Shown here piece by piece: positions 1 to 10,974 of a stretch of DNA of 64,000 nt (positions within the stretch are counted from its first letter, which is position 1; each line of letters opens with the position of its first letter). Origin of the DNA: Fistularia commersonii (Eukaryota; Chordata; Actinopteri; Syngnathiformes; Fistulariidae); the NCBI GenBank assembly GCA_037954325.1, contig JBBMNZ010000031.1:1882501-1946500 (forward strand), in the 5' to 3' direction. Under the pieces are notes generated by a model. That model made no database searches. It was not told where the DNA came from and saw only the letters and a program-made list of their open reading frames with translations. A program made the translations under genes and the position numbers.

Positions 1-1923
1 TATATATACATAATACATACACCCTTAAATGTATTGCTTAATGTATTGCTTTATGTGCCTGAGTTGGTTGATTAGTGCTGGGAGGGTTTCGCAAGGCGGC
101 AGTGGAAGAAACTGGAAAGGGACAATCAGGTACAGGCCATTGGAGAGGGAAGTCAAAACCATCATCCGTTCCTGTATATCCATCCGCTGGACAGGGAGAA
201 CGGGTGATTCCCAGCAAAATCTAGTGAATTTACTTTGGAGCAATTTTCATATATTTGCATAACTAGCTCCCATTAGCTCCCATTTGAATTTGGAGGCCAT
301 GCACCAACAATCATTTTTCATTTGAATTCCATCAATATTATGAGAACTTTTGAGGTGGTCACGGCAACAAAATCAGCAGTACAAACATTACAATTTATTT
401 ATTTATTCTATCTCATAGCTGTTACTTGTATGCGGAATCACGAACTGGGCGCAACACTGAGGGAAACAAACGGATTAGGCTTTCTTTAAAAAAATTCAGT
501 ATGTTAATCACAAGCTTTTATTTTGTCGAGTTCACTTCCTGTGGGATTGTGTTTGTTGTTAGCCTGTGTGCTCTCAAAGCTTATCTCACAGTAAACCTAC
601 AGCTAGAGTCCATGCCGGGTTTCTATTTTAAGTCATACAAAATCACGGCCTTTCTCTTTGTCTGATAACCAAATAAGAGTTTATTGTCATTATTCTTAAA
701 AGGATTGCAAATGTTATTTGATCAATATTTGTACCAGCTACATAAAAACATATCTTAGTTTATATACATTTTGTATCAAATTGGAAAACAGCTTTTCCCT
801 TGTTGGCTGCCATTGTTTATGTCACAATGCTGTCTGGATAGGGAGGTGACATGAGCCAATGCGCTGGGCTCAGCAAAACCAGGTCATCTTTTCAACCCTT
901 CCAATTCCAAAGAAGCAAAAGTCAACCAAAGTCAGCCAGACAACTCCATTGCTATGCAAACAGAGAGAGGTCTACTTTTTGTCGTTGATTGGATCAATGA
1001 ATGTAGGAGCTCAAACAGGAGATTATTTCATTTTTGGAGCTACTTAAGAATTTTCCTGAGCTGAATGACACAGATTGGCTTTGTGATTTTAGCCTTTACT
1101 GTGGACATACTGACACACATGAATGAGCTGGATGTGAAGCTACAAGGGAAAAAAACGGTTTGTGCATGAAATGCAAGCAAAAACGTCAGAGCCTGCAAAA
1201 CCAAGCTGCTTTTATTTTCAAAGCAAATGTCAAACAACGTTCAGACAAATGTCAGACGAGTCTGATACGTACTGTTAACCAATGCTTTTTTTTATATGTA
1301 TTGTATCTTGTGCTGACCTGGCCCATCTGTCAAATTTTAAAAGTCATTGTGGCCCCTGAGCCAAAAAGTTTTTGCCCACCCTTGCTTTCGTGGGTTCAAA
1401 TGAGAATGCAAAAAGCATCCGGGGAGGAAGTTGCGTATGTCCAAAGTCAGTTTCCTACTCCGATTTTCTGTTCTTCTCCAGTGGAAAGCTGTGTAGACTA
1501 ACATCACCTGTCCTGTCCCTTGGACTGGAAATTGCAGCCCAATGTATCGCAAAAGTTTACAGTAGCAGAAAGAAAAAGTTAACAATTGAACCAGTTTACA
1601 TCAACCCAGCATGCATTGCACTAGTTAAAAAAAAGGGCTGCTCTTGTAGGTTAGAATGTATGTTTTACATTGCAATTTTTAAAGGAACAACAATTCTTCA
1701 TGCTTTTTTTTAGTACACACTTCAGTATGAGACAAATATTAATGCACATTTATGCCAGTTATTCCTCCCAGTCGGGGTTTCATTCAAAGGCTTAAAAGTT
1801 TGTACAATTAGATAAAACCTGTCAACTTTCCCAACACCTTTTTTCTTGCTCGAGTGTCTGTGCTCCCTGAGCTTCTGAGCTGCAGCTGAACCTGGAATCC
1901 TCAAAACTCCAGTACTGCAGGTA
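1..1923. other. Unique-looking non-coding stretch
   Basis: All reading frames here are short and AT-rich and show no recognisable protein motif. No RTE, SINE or LTR signature that recurs elsewhere in the window was seen. The only texture is short A/T runs. Treated as intergenic or intronic DNA. Confidence 0.5.
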
Positions 1924-1928
1924 CACCC

Positions 1929-1986
<58 letters not shown>
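1924..1986. repeat. (CA)n microsatellite
   Basis: Runs of CA, starting with imperfect CCCAC units and becoming a pure CA tract to the end. The valine/cysteine-rich frames over it on the minus strand are low-complexity artefacts. Confidence 0.97.
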
Positions 1987-1990
<4 letters not shown>

Positions 1991-2320
1991 TTGTCACAAT
2001 GCACATTTGCCACAAGTTTCTCCAGTTTCTAGTTTTTGATGCTGTTTTCCATTCTATTTCAATTTTTTTCTTGGTTATTTCTCCAACATTTAGTTTGTTC
2101 GGTCCACTGAAAAACAGTTTATCATTATTTTAGAATCCCAGCATTTCTTCTCACCATTCTTTTACATCTCTGCCTTTCCTTTCCACACCGCCCTGTCCTG
2201 GCTCCACGACGAGTGAAACCCATCATCACCTGTCGCTGCTGTAGTAAAGAGAAGAGCCTTTCAACATGACAGGTGTCTCTATCTAGGTTATATGTAAATT
2301 TTAACTGTCAAGGAGAGAAG

Positions 2321-2446
2321 CATTAATTACCTTGAATAAGCTGGTCACACATGACATGCACCCTTCAATTCTTTTTTTGAAAGGGTGTATTTACTGTGAC
2401 AGTGAACGCCATAATTAGCCTACGGGGGGAGGGAGGAAGTAATTAC
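2321..2446. promoter_or_regulatory. Possible homeodomain-site cluster with a short hairpin
   Basis: Three TAATTA-type cores occur in 125 bp: TTAATTAC at 2323, ATAATTAG at 2411 and GTAATTAC at 2439. Between them an imperfect inverted repeat, CACCCTTCAA (2359-2368) and TTGAAAGGGTG (2377-2387), could form a hairpin. TAAT cores are bound by homeodomain proteins, but they also arise by chance in AT-rich DNA. Regulatory function is only an inference; cross-species conservation was not tested. Confidence 0.2.
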
Positions 2447-2455
2447 AGTCGCACG

Positions 2456-3270
2456 AAAAATCTTCGAAAGGCCATTACCTCCTGGAAAAAAACAAATAAT
2501 AATAATAAAATAAGTATGAGGCAGATGGGAAAATGAAATGTAACGCTTCGCACAAACATAAACAGAAGATTTATAAAATCTAAACAAATGTTATGTCAGA
2601 TGCAAGTCAGTTTGCGTATAAAAAAATATATGGCAACTAACTTTTTTCACAAGGTAAACATTTCAATTGCAATTCACCAACACAGCTACCACGTACACTA
2701 ACATAAAGTAAAGTTTGTTTAATTTCTTCTTATCATATTCTAATCTTGAGCAAGTGGGCAGACACTCTCTCTTTGATGAAAAAAGGCTAAAAACTTCATT
2801 TTGAGAAAGTTTACAGTTAGTGCCAGGCTAGCCCCTAATTATTCTGCTATTGGGTCAATCTGCTGAGGGATAACCCATGATGCAGCTCTTTAATTTCTTG
2901 CACTCTTCCGATCCTGTCTGCACCCATGTCCCTTAATCGGTGCATGATAGCAACATCTCGTCTCCTCCTGTTTTTCAGGTTCCCTGGGGCCATGGCTTAT
3001 TTGCAGTTAGCGCTGCTGCTGTCATTAGCATGAGATCATTTGTGTCCATCCTTTTCAAACCCTGTGCCCCTCCTTGGTCTCTATCACACTCCATTTTTTA
3101 ATCTCTCTGCCCTTCTCTTACTCTCTCTCTCCTTCTACCCCAAGTGGTCGAGACAGAAGGTCACTAAGAAGGTACACTGGGATCTGTCCACAGTTTCCAC
3201 TAGTTAAAAAAGATAACAAGATATCAATCCCTGTGGAGAAACTCTTTCTCTGCAATTAACCCATCATGGA
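2456..3270. other. No recognised feature
   Basis: AT-rich sequence without a supported reading frame or a repeat shared with the rest of the window. A pyrimidine-rich patch lies around 3070-3140. Confidence 0.45.
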
Positions 3271-3274
3271 CTAA

Positions 3275-3465
3275 CCATGAGCAGTAGGCATCCTGCCAAC
3301 CAGCACCGGGGAGCAGTTAGGTGCCTTGCTCCACAACACTTTGACGAGCCAGATATTGAACCAAGAATCTTCGGTTCCAAAGTCAATTGCTCTACCTTCT
3401 GTGGCACGCCATCCTGAAAGGTAGTGTTTCTGCACCACTGTTGGCAAGTGCTTGCTCATTGGGGG
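3275..3465 (+). repeat. Dispersed fish-type repeat, copy 1
   Basis: Contains the phrases GGGGAGCAGTTAGGTGCCTTGCTC and, later, CAATTGCTCTACC, which recur in variant form in many teleost interspersed repeats. A related but more diverged copy follows at 3840-3990 (ACTTGGGGTTCAGTGTCTGG, then GGACACTTTGACTTG). No coding capacity. Assignment to a named family was not possible. Confidence 0.45.
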
Positions 3466-3749
3466 ATGTCGGGTTTCTGCAAATTGCTTAACTTGTCATA
3501 TTCTTGTTTCTGTATTGGTTGTCAAAACTAACTGATAATTGGTGCTTTGTATTATGAAGGCTTACACTGCAACAATAACCTCTCACACTCACGAAAAGTA
3601 TTCACCAGATGAACATTTTCTTAACACAACACATCAAATGTGTGACAAACAGAGAATTATCTGTGTCAAATGCATGCATTAGACAGACATTTCTCCTCAC
3701 TTTTGACAAGCCTGAGGCATCATGTCAACATCAACATCAAGATTCCTGT

Positions 3750-3830
3750 ATGAACATGTAGCTCAGTGGTAGAGCGCATGCTCCTCATGAATGAGGTGGC
3801 TCTTTATATGGGTCTTTCACACTAGATAGC
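3750..3830 (+). repeat. tRNA-derived SINE head (fragment)
   Basis: The segment TAGCTCAGTGGTAGAGCGC is a good RNA polymerase III A box, as in tRNA-derived SINEs. The expected B box is degenerate (GGTCTTTCACAC), so this is a decayed SINE head and not a tRNA gene. A more complete member with the same head lies at 15797-15915. Confidence 0.7.
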
Positions 3831-3839
3831 GTTCATATC

Positions 3840-3990
3840 GATGGCAGCAGAACTGCTAATCAGGCTGCTGGGACTAACTTGGGGTTCAGTGTCTGGCCCA
3901 AGGACACTTTGACTTGCAGACAGGAGGTACCGGCAATTGAACCACCAACCTTCCACCTGTCAGCAAGGGTCCTCTGCAGTCCAGAAAAAA
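3840..3990 (+). repeat. Dispersed fish-type repeat, copy 2
   Basis: Diverged partner of the repeat at 3275-3465. It shares the order 'skipping to GGACACTTTGAC' then a GATTGAACC-like block (here CAATTGAACCACCAACC). Not coding. Confidence 0.4.
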
Positions 3991-4036
3991 GCTTGCCGGA
4001 GGGTTGGGTAGGGCAGGGAATCATTCTTTCTTTCCT

Positions 4037-4181
4037 TATGGGGCCCTGTGTTCGATCCTGGGTTGTACCCAGCCTCTCGCCTAATGATAGTTGGGATAGG
4101 CCTTGGCCACCCCCTCCCACACATGACCCTGAGTGTAGGATGAGGTGTATAGATAGTGAATATATATATATATATATATAT
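4037..4181 (+). repeat. SINE 3' domain with (TA)n tail
   Basis: Matches the body and tail of the local SINE family: GGCCCTGTG, then CCTCTCGCC, GGGATAGGC, CCCTGAGTGTAGGATGAG and a GTATAGATAGTGAA end. It is followed by a (TA)n run at 4161-4181. Confidence 0.75.
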
Positions 4182-4456
4182 CTTTTAATAGCAACATAAC
4201 AGCAGAGGTATATTGACTCCCCCTCCTACAAGAAAAGAACAGTTTCCCCAAAATAAAGATGTATTACAAATCCTGAATGACCTAGTCATATTGCCAACTC
4301 TGACAGCACCTGGTTGATAATTACTTCTCTCTCTTATTCAACACTGCAGTGGTTCAAAAACTCAACTGTGCTATCTGTGAAAGAAAAATATGCTGGAATT
4401 AAGTTATACAGGGGCATATATTTCAGTCAGCATTTAGTCTATGCTTGCGGCTCCTG

Positions 4457-4481
4457 TTTTTTTTTTTTTTTTTTTTTTTTT
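4457..4481 (+). repeat. Poly(T) tract
   Basis: About 25 consecutive T. It may be the A-tail of a minus-strand retrocopy, but nothing upstream of it is recognisable. Confidence 0.9.
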
Positions 4482-5420
4482 AATGTCCCCATCTTGTGTT
4501 AACTATCCCAGTCTTTATCCAGCTCTCAGCCTGTTCAGTATCTCAGCAAACAATGGTAGAATCCTTCTTAAATCCTCCCGCTCCACTCCAGCTTAAATCA
4601 CCAATCCTTCAAATTAGGTTATGAATAAATTTTCCATCTGACGAGGACCTCTCTGGGGGGTGTATGTACTAACCCATTGGCACCTTTCTGATTTTAATTT
4701 AATCCCAACATATGCAGAAAACCCTGCTGCATTAAGTACTAGCAGACTGAATTCTGTGAGTCATCGGAGTAATGGCAGATTGTGTTCCCCACCTTTCTGA
4801 GGAGGAGCCAATTATGAATTACTGGTACATGATTTAGAACCGGGAGAAAAAAAGCTGGTGATCTTTTGTCATAAAAATTTCTCCACCTCGTAAAATCATG
4901 ACCAAGTGGGTGTTTGATTCATGAGAACCACCTGTATTCATTTATACCATACCTAAAAAGCCTGGTGAACTTCTTCAACTTGTTCATTTCTTTTATTTTT
5001 CACTTTATTCACCATCCTGTTTTGTCATTCCTTATGTTGTTGGTGGACAGGGTTAAACTCATTGTGATCATTTCATGGGCTTATAGCTGCTGAATAATCA
5101 GATTTTTTTTCCCCCCAAATGGTTAAGTTTTCTATTCTTATTGGTAATGGGTTTCTTCTGGAGCTCCAAAACATCAAAATATTAGATATAATCCTTGAAG
5201 ATGAGCCACAAGGACCTGCTTCTCAGACTCACACATTTCTTTGCTTAGTCTGACCAAAATCATCACTCATTCCAAAGTCTCCTTCCAAACCTTTAGCAGT
5301 ATTCTGAATCATAATAGCTGTGGAGTCCCTGTGCCACCCAAATTCATTATCTGTTACTGACCTTGATCACCAATTCCCGGTTTAAAATTCAAATGGCTGG
5401 TTCCTGTTTTGATTATGACA
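4482..5420. other. No recognised feature
   Basis: No supported frame or shared repeat. A short AT-rich block with GCCAATTATGAATTACTGG near 4810 has homeodomain-like cores, but nothing further supports a regulatory call. Confidence 0.4.
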
Positions 5421-5424
5421 GGGG

Positions 5425-5505
5425 GGTGTTTCGAAGTGGAGTTTGCATGTTTTGCCACAGTTCAAAGACACACAGTGGGTTCAGTGGAAACCCCTGTCAT
5501 GGATT
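5425..5505 (+). repeat. SINE body fragment
   Basis: Degenerate version of the GTTTGCATGTTCTCC ... GTCCAAAAACATGC block found in several SINE copies here (for example 9490 and 50790), reading GGAGTTTGCATGTTTTGCC and ending in GGGTTCAGTGGAAACCC. Confidence 0.5.
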
Positions 5506-5568
5506 GTAGTTAGACCCACTCGCAGACTCAAGACTCTGCACCAAAACAGATAGAGTTTAATACTATGC

Positions 5569-5975
5569 GATAGAAGACTATCAGCCAGAATGAAAAGAAG
5601 GGTGTTCAAGACTGTGGTGAGACCAGGGCAGGAGGCAGAGCTGGAGGTTGCAGAGATGAAGATGTTAAGGTTCTCTTTGGGAGTAACCAGGTTGGATAGT
5701 ATCAGGAATGAGTCTATCAGAGGAACAGCACATGTTAGATATTTTGGAGAGAAGGTCAGAGAATCCAGATTGAGATGGCTTGGTCATTTGCAGAGGAGAG
5801 ATAGGGGAATATATTGGTATAAGGATGCTGGAATTGGAGGTCTAGAGGAAGACCAAGGAGAAGGTTTATTGACAAAGTGAGGGAGGATATGAATTTGGTG
5901 TGAGAGAGGAGCATACAGAGAACAGGGTTAGATGAAGGTTGATTCGCTGTGGTGACCCTTGATGGGAAATGTTAA
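5569..5975 (+). mobile_element. RTE-family LINE, 3' end fragment (copy A)
   Basis: The 3' fifth of the RTE-type LINE that recurs six more times in the window. The visible frame, about 96 codons at 5590-5880, corresponds to the C-terminal part after the reverse transcriptase: KTVVRPG, AELEVAEMKMLRFSLGVTR and LRWLGHLQRRD. It ends with the family's 3' terminus, GATTCGCTGTGGTGACCC, close to 5955. The endonuclease and RT core are missing. This is the usual product of incomplete reverse transcription in LINEs. It is one of only two copies on the plus strand. Confidence 0.9.
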
Positions 5976-5999
5976 AAGGGAAGTTTACTATGAGTCCAG

Positions 6000-6780
6000 T
6001 TGTTAGGTACAGTGACTGACAAAGGGGTTGAAGGGGTCAGTGACAGGAGAACTCAGGCCACTGTGAGCGGCTCGGTGATGAGTCTTGGTGTCGGGAGTAC
6101 TCTAACGTCCCCGGGTTTCCAGTGACAGGCAAACCGCTGGGACTTGTTACCGGTAGAGCTCTGGTCAATGATGGATAGCTGGGTGCTAAGTATCGGTGTC
6201 TGCGTTGGGAAAACTCTGACCTCCTCCGGGGTTCGGGTGAACTGCTGGGCCATGATTTCAGGAGAACTCTGGAGGCAGGTGAACTGGGGTCGCTGGATGG
6301 TGGTGTGTGAACTCTGGCATCTGAACTCGTCTGACAGAGAGGCTTGGTTGGGAACAGGCAGCCAAGCGGAAGGCACCAGTACACACCAACGAGAGAACCC
6401 GGTCGGGAATGGCAACCTGGCAGAAGGCACTAGCATACAATGACTATAGAAGCCCGGTCGGGGTACGGCAGTTGGGTGGAAGGTGCAAGCATACTCTGAC
6501 AAGAGAAGCCCAATTGGGGATGGGCAGCAAGGTTGAAGGCAAAATACGGCAATAAGAGATGATGAGGGTGCAAAGTTGGAAGACAGAGTGGGAAGGAGGA
6601 GTTGGAGACAAGGGTAAGACCTCGCAACCAGAGCTGCGAAAGCTCCAGCTTTTAGATTCTACCTGATTGCTGGTAACAAGCACCAGCCGTCAGCCAGCGG
6701 ATTGAAATTTTTCAGCAGTGCTGCCAGGACTGCTGCATGCCAGGAAAGTGCATGACCGCCACAAGCACAACCCTAACAAC
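6000..6780 (-). mobile_element. LTR-like element with an internal ~55-bp minisatellite
   Basis: A GC-richer block than its surroundings, bounded on the right by CACAACCCTAACAAC, which reads on the minus strand as a TGTTAGGG start typical of fish gypsy LTRs. About 3.3 tandem units of 53-56 bp begin at 6358, 6411, 6467 and 6523, each opening GGCARYY. A segment with similar phrases in the opposite orientation lies at 33130-33500. The long minus-strand frames, such as 6053-6502, merely translate these repeats. No gag or pol motif is present. Exact ends are uncertain. Confidence 0.5.
6358..6540. repeat. Minisatellite, ~55-bp period
   Basis: Units begin with GGCAGCC, GGCAACC, GGCAGTT and GGCAGCA, spaced 53, 56 and 56 bp. 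All contain a GAAGGCRC block, then GAGAACCC/GAAGCCC and a GGTCGGG-like end. The period was measured by hand. Confidence 0.75.
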
Positions 6781-6781
6781 C

Positions 6782-6960
6782 TTAAGTTGGCCAGATAAAT
6801 GACTGAGAGAGTGAATGGTTGGATGTCTCTTTATGTTGCCCTATGATCAACTGGCGACCATCCAGGTAGAGCCCTGCCTCTCGCCTGAAGACTGCTAGGA
6901 TAGCCTTCAGCAAGCCCAGTGACCCTGAGTGCACAATAAGCAGTATAAATAACTCCAATA
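6782..6960 (+). repeat. tRNA-SINE family, body and 3' part
   Basis: Shows the family order GTGAATGGTTGGATGTCTC, a CCTATGATCAACTGGCGACC block, GCCCTGCCTCTCGCC, GATAGCCTTCAGC and GACCCTGAGTGCACAATAAGC. The tail is degraded. Confidence 0.8.
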
Positions 6961-6979
6961 GGCTATAACAGCCGTTCAT

Positions 6980-7300
6980 TCATTCATTCATAATCTATCT
7001 TGCTTATCCTAGTGGCGCCTTTCCCAGTTGTCATTGTCCGGTTTCCAAAGTCCAAAAACATAGAGTAGGCTCATTGGAGACCCTGAATTGGCCAGAAGTG
7101 TAAATGTAAAAATGAATGGTTGCAGACCAAGCCTCTTGCAGAATAACAGCTGGGATTGGTTCAAGCTGTGACTTTTTGTGCAAGACCAGTGGTATGGATA
7201 ATGACTGACTGACTGAATGACTGACTGACTGACTGACTGACTGACTGACTGACTGACTGACTGAATGAATGAATGAATGAATGAATGAATTATCAGTTGT
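6980..7300 (+). repeat. tRNA-SINE copy with (TGAC)n/(GAAT)n tail
   Basis: Begins with inverted CATTCATTCATTC tail sequence (a minus-strand stub). It then reads on the plus strand GTCCAAAAACATAGAGTAGG, GAGACCCTGAATTGGCC and GCTGGGATTGG. It ends in a TGAC array (7202-7262) that switches to GAAT (7263-7290). Confidence 0.75.
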
Positions 7301-7395
7301 AGGATCGGAACCACCGCAACCAATTTCAAAACTTTGTCCAGTAACATGGGAAGATATAGATCTTAGGGTCTTGCAATTGATAAATAAATAGATAA

Positions 7396-7398
<3 letters not shown>

Positions 7399-7432
<34 letters not shown>
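7399..7432. repeat. (TA)n microsatellite
   Basis: Pure AT dinucleotide run of about 34 bp. Confidence 0.97.
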
Positions 7433-7437
<5 letters not shown>

Positions 7438-8120
7438 GTATATATACGTAAACAAAGCATGAAAATGAAAAGTGGAAATATGTTACTTCGAGAAATCCTA
7501 TTATTGAATCCTGTAGAGCGTTGCAATGGAATCACAAACTTATGGCCACCAACAGATTGCATTGGGTGAAAAAGCAGTGAACTCACACCTAAATTCATTT
7601 TTTTTGTAATCATTCCAGGAAGCAGTTAATGGGACCCCATTAATCTGACACATAAAGTTTCACAATTTTTATATATCTGCCTTTGTTTAAACTTGGCCCC
7701 ACGTAGCAAATGGAAACTTTAAAAACACCAAGATACGGTTACGGGTTTCACGAAAACCGCTGAAATTCATAAAACTACAGTATGTCCATCATGTCACCTT
7801 GTGTGATCCAGCCTTGCATCAAAACAAATACCACGAATTGCAATAATCTGTTGATTACTGTGGATCGTCCATGCTCTCGCAAAGTTTCACGAATAGGTTC
7901 ATATATGTATGTATAAAAAAGGAACAAAACGTGTGCATGCTTGAGTGCCCTCAAGTGAACTTTCTGCTGAAAAACAAATATTCATTATCTTTTATTTTTG
8001 GACAAACCTCTTCCAAAGAAAACACAATATTTAACATTTGTGGGATTTCGGGATTTCGGTCAATTTCAAAAATAGCACATTTAATATAAAAGAAATCACT
8101 CACTTTCCGATATATTTACT
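7433..8120. other. No recognised feature
   Basis: No supported frame and no repeat shared with the rest of the window. AT-rich. Confidence 0.4.
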
Positions 8121-8126
8121 AACCCT

Positions 8127-9330
8127 CTACTGTACATGACCCAACCATCTCAGTCTGACTTTTCTTACCACCTCTCCAGAACATCTAAAATGTGCTTTTA
8201 CTTTGATAGACCTGATCCCATCCATCTTGGTCACTCCCAAAGAGAACCTTAACATCTTCGTCTCTGCGACCTCTAGCTCTGCCCCCTGTCTTTTCATCAT
8301 TGTAACTGCTTCTAGGCCATACAGCATCACTGGTCTCACCACTGTCTTGTACACCTTTCCTCTATTCTGGCCAATAGTCTTCTACCACAAAGTACCCCTG
8401 ACACTTTTCTCCACCCATTCCAACCTGCTTGAACCCATCTGTGTCTCTGGACTGTTGACCCGAAGTACCTGAAATCCTCCAACTTCTTGATCTTCACTTC
8501 CTGGAGCCTCACCGTTCTACCTGAGTTCCTCTCATTCACACACATCTACTCTGTCTTGCTGCGGCTAACTTTCATTCCTCACCTTTTCAGCACATACCTC
8601 TCCCTCTCTAGATTTTTCTCTACCTGTTCTCTGCTTTAACTACGGATCACAATGTCATCTGCAAACATCATGGACCATCGAGATTCCTGTCCAACCTCAC
8701 CTGTCAGCCTGTCCATCACCACTGCAAAGAAAAAAAGGGGCTCAGAGCTGATCCCTGATGGAGTTCCACCTTCACCTTAAACTTTTCTGTCACCCCTACA
8801 GTAATCAACACCACTGTCTCACAGCTAGCATACATGTCCTGCTCCAGTCTAATATACTTCTCTGCCAATCCAGATTTCCTCATACAATACCAGAACTTCT
8901 CTCTTGGCACCCTGTCATATACTTTTTCTAGGTCTACAAAAACACAATGCAGCTCCCTCTGACCTTCTCTGTACTTCTCTATCAGCATTCTCAACGCAAA
9001 TACTGCATATTTAGTACTCTTTCTGGGCATGAAGCCATACTGCTGACTTCTGTTCTCAGTCTAGCTCCACTACTCTTTCCGATAATTTCGTTGTATGGGC
9101 TCATCAAATTTGTCCCTCTATAGTTGCCACAATTCTGCACATCCCCTTTATTCTTAAAAATGGGCACCATCACACTTCGTCTCCATTCTTCAGGCATCTT
9201 CTCACTCTCTAATTCGTGCTTCTTTGTGGTCTACAATAGTCACCCCTTCTACCCTTGACTTTCATTTTCCACATTCATCAGCTCTTCAAAGTACTCTTTC
9301 CATCATCCCATCACTCTTCTGCAATCTATC
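8127..9330 (-). mobile_element. RTE-family LINE, internal fragment (copy B)
   Basis: Minus-strand RTE fragment covering RT and the post-RT region. Read on the minus strand, 9197-8991 gives the RT start (MPEEWRRSVMVPIFKNKGD, then CGNYRGT). The frame at 9030-8716 carries motif A (VFVDLEKVYDRVPRE) and motif B (HQGSALSPF). The catalytic FADD triplets remain near 8670, and 8545-8127 gives the C-terminal region. Stops and frameshifts separate the pieces. Both ends of the element are absent, including the (AAG)n tail. The flanking DNA is unrelated. Confidence 0.92.
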
Positions 9331-9398
9331 AATCTTGAAATGACAAGAAAGCTGACTTTGTCTTTGTCTTTGACTTTGACTTTATCTCTATATCATGC

Positions 9399-9690
9399 AT
9401 GAATGAGCGAGTGAATGGTAGTTGTGCTTCCATATGTGGCGCTGTGTTCAAACGGTCTGGGGTGAACCAATGTGGGTGCCTTTATGAGCAGGATTTGCGT
9501 GTTCTCCCCCATGTTTGCTTGGGTTACCGTGTTCCACGGTCCAAAACCACAAGTAGGTTTATTAGACACCCAAGAATGAATAAGTGAGTGACAAGAGCGT
9601 GAATGTTTGTCTGTATCAGGTTGAACCCCACTGTATCATGTTAAACCCCACCTATCACCCAATGACGTCTGGGACTGGACCAAGCAGTGA
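9399..9690 (+). repeat. tRNA-SINE fragments
   Basis: Contains GTGAATGGTAGTTGTG, GATTTGCGTGTTCTCCCCCATG, GTCCAAAACCACAAGTAGG and CCCACCTATCACCCAATGAC, i.e. the body of the local SINE with rearranged order. It faces a minus-strand copy immediately downstream. Confidence 0.75.
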
Positions 9691-9724
9691 ATGCTTGATA
9701 TATCCTATTCTAGTTAACCGGACC

Positions 9725-9990
9725 ATGGAACCAGCAATTACTTATACCACTTATCCAGCACTCAGGGTGGTAGGGGATGCTGGAGCCCATCCGAGCTGTC
9801 ATTGGTTCTTCTGGACCGGTCGGCAGTCAATTGCAGGGCCATATGTGGAGAAAAACATCCATTCATTCTCACATTCTCACATCTGAGCAATTTAGAGTCT
9901 CCAATCTCATGAATTTGGGCTGAGCGTTTGGCGCAAACACTGGTGTAAACTGTTGTGTTCACTTTGATTGACAAGTGACTGAAGTGGGTT
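9725..9990 (-). repeat. tRNA-SINE copy, inverted relative to its neighbour
   Basis: Reads on the plus strand as the reverse complement of the SINE tail and body: CTTATACCACTTATCCAGC, GGATGCTGGAGCCC, CAGGGCCATATGTGG and AGCAATTTAGAGTCTCC. With 9399-9690 it forms a tail-to-tail inverted pair about 40 bp apart. Confidence 0.75.
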
Positions 9991-10393
9991 CAACACTAAC
10001 TTCCTCCCACCGTCAGATGGGAAATGACTCCAGCCACCTTCCCCCATGCAACACCTTTTGTGCAGAATTCAGTATGTGCTACAGCTAATGAATGACAGAA
10101 TGGATTATGCATTCCTACATTGTAACAACTGCGCACAGGGTTGTAACTTCTCTGCTATAACATAACTGACAGCCAAGACTTTCTGGTCATTTTTGATACT
10201 GACTCTTCTTATTCACTAAAGATGCCAATGAGGAACGAAAGACCACAACTGCTTAAAACGACCTGTTCCATCTGACCCCATCTCCCCTGTCACTTCTTAT
10301 TTTTTATTTATTTTACTTTTATTTATTTTACCACTTTTATTCTTTTGAATCTGTATTTTTATGTGTATGTCTGTAATTACAAAAAATAACTAT

Positions 10394-10531
10394 TATTTTT
10401 ATTTTTATTTTTATTTTTATTTTTATTTTTATTTTTATTTTTATTTTTATTTTTATTTTTAGTTTTAGTTTTAGTTTTAGTTTTAGTTTTAGTTTTAGTT
10501 TTAGTTTTAGTTTTAGTTTTAGTTTCAGTTT
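10394..10531. repeat. Compound hexanucleotide array (TTTTTA)n then (TTTTAG)n
   Basis: About 11 units of TTTTTA (to 10460) switch abruptly to about 12 units of TTTTAG (to 10531). The lysine/leucine/isoleucine frame on the minus strand is a translation of this array, not a gene. Confidence 0.97.
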
Positions 10532-10974
10532 TATGCCTGAGTCAATTGACACCACAAGATGCTAAATATACTTTTTTTTATAACAAAATGTTATAGGTTT
10601 CTGGGACAAATGGGTGGCTGGAGTCACACCTGATTTAAACAGAACAAATGATAGAGGAGCTCATTACATTAATTACCACAGATTAAAGATATTTTAAGTA
10701 TTCTGACCAAATCTGTTTTGAAGTGTCACTGCCCCACGTCTTTTGTGGATATGTTTAAGTCACAAAATGCAATATTCATCTTTTAAAGTGAAAACGTCAT
10801 AGTTTTAATGAAATGTTGGAGAGCTCGTTGGAGAGGGAGTTGAGTAACCTGTTGTATTACTTGCATTCTGGCATTGTGCTTTGGAGAGATGCTTCAAAAA
10901 GAAGTGGCCCAAAGTCTGAGGAAAGTGTTTTGGAAAATCTCAGTTAAAGGGGCCTATCATGACATTTGTAGGAA

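Noticed and set aside
3750..3830. tRNA gene
   Set aside because: Only the A box is good; the B box and acceptor pairing are missing, and a SINE with the same head exists at 15797.
6053..6502. 149-codon minus-strand ORF with repeated LVPSAxLP phrases
   Set aside because: It translates the ~55-bp minisatellite; the repeated peptide only reflects the DNA repeat, and the same text is open in three frames.
10461..10531. Interstitial telomere sequence
   Set aside because: The unit TTTTAG lacks the GGG of vertebrate TTAGGG repeats.
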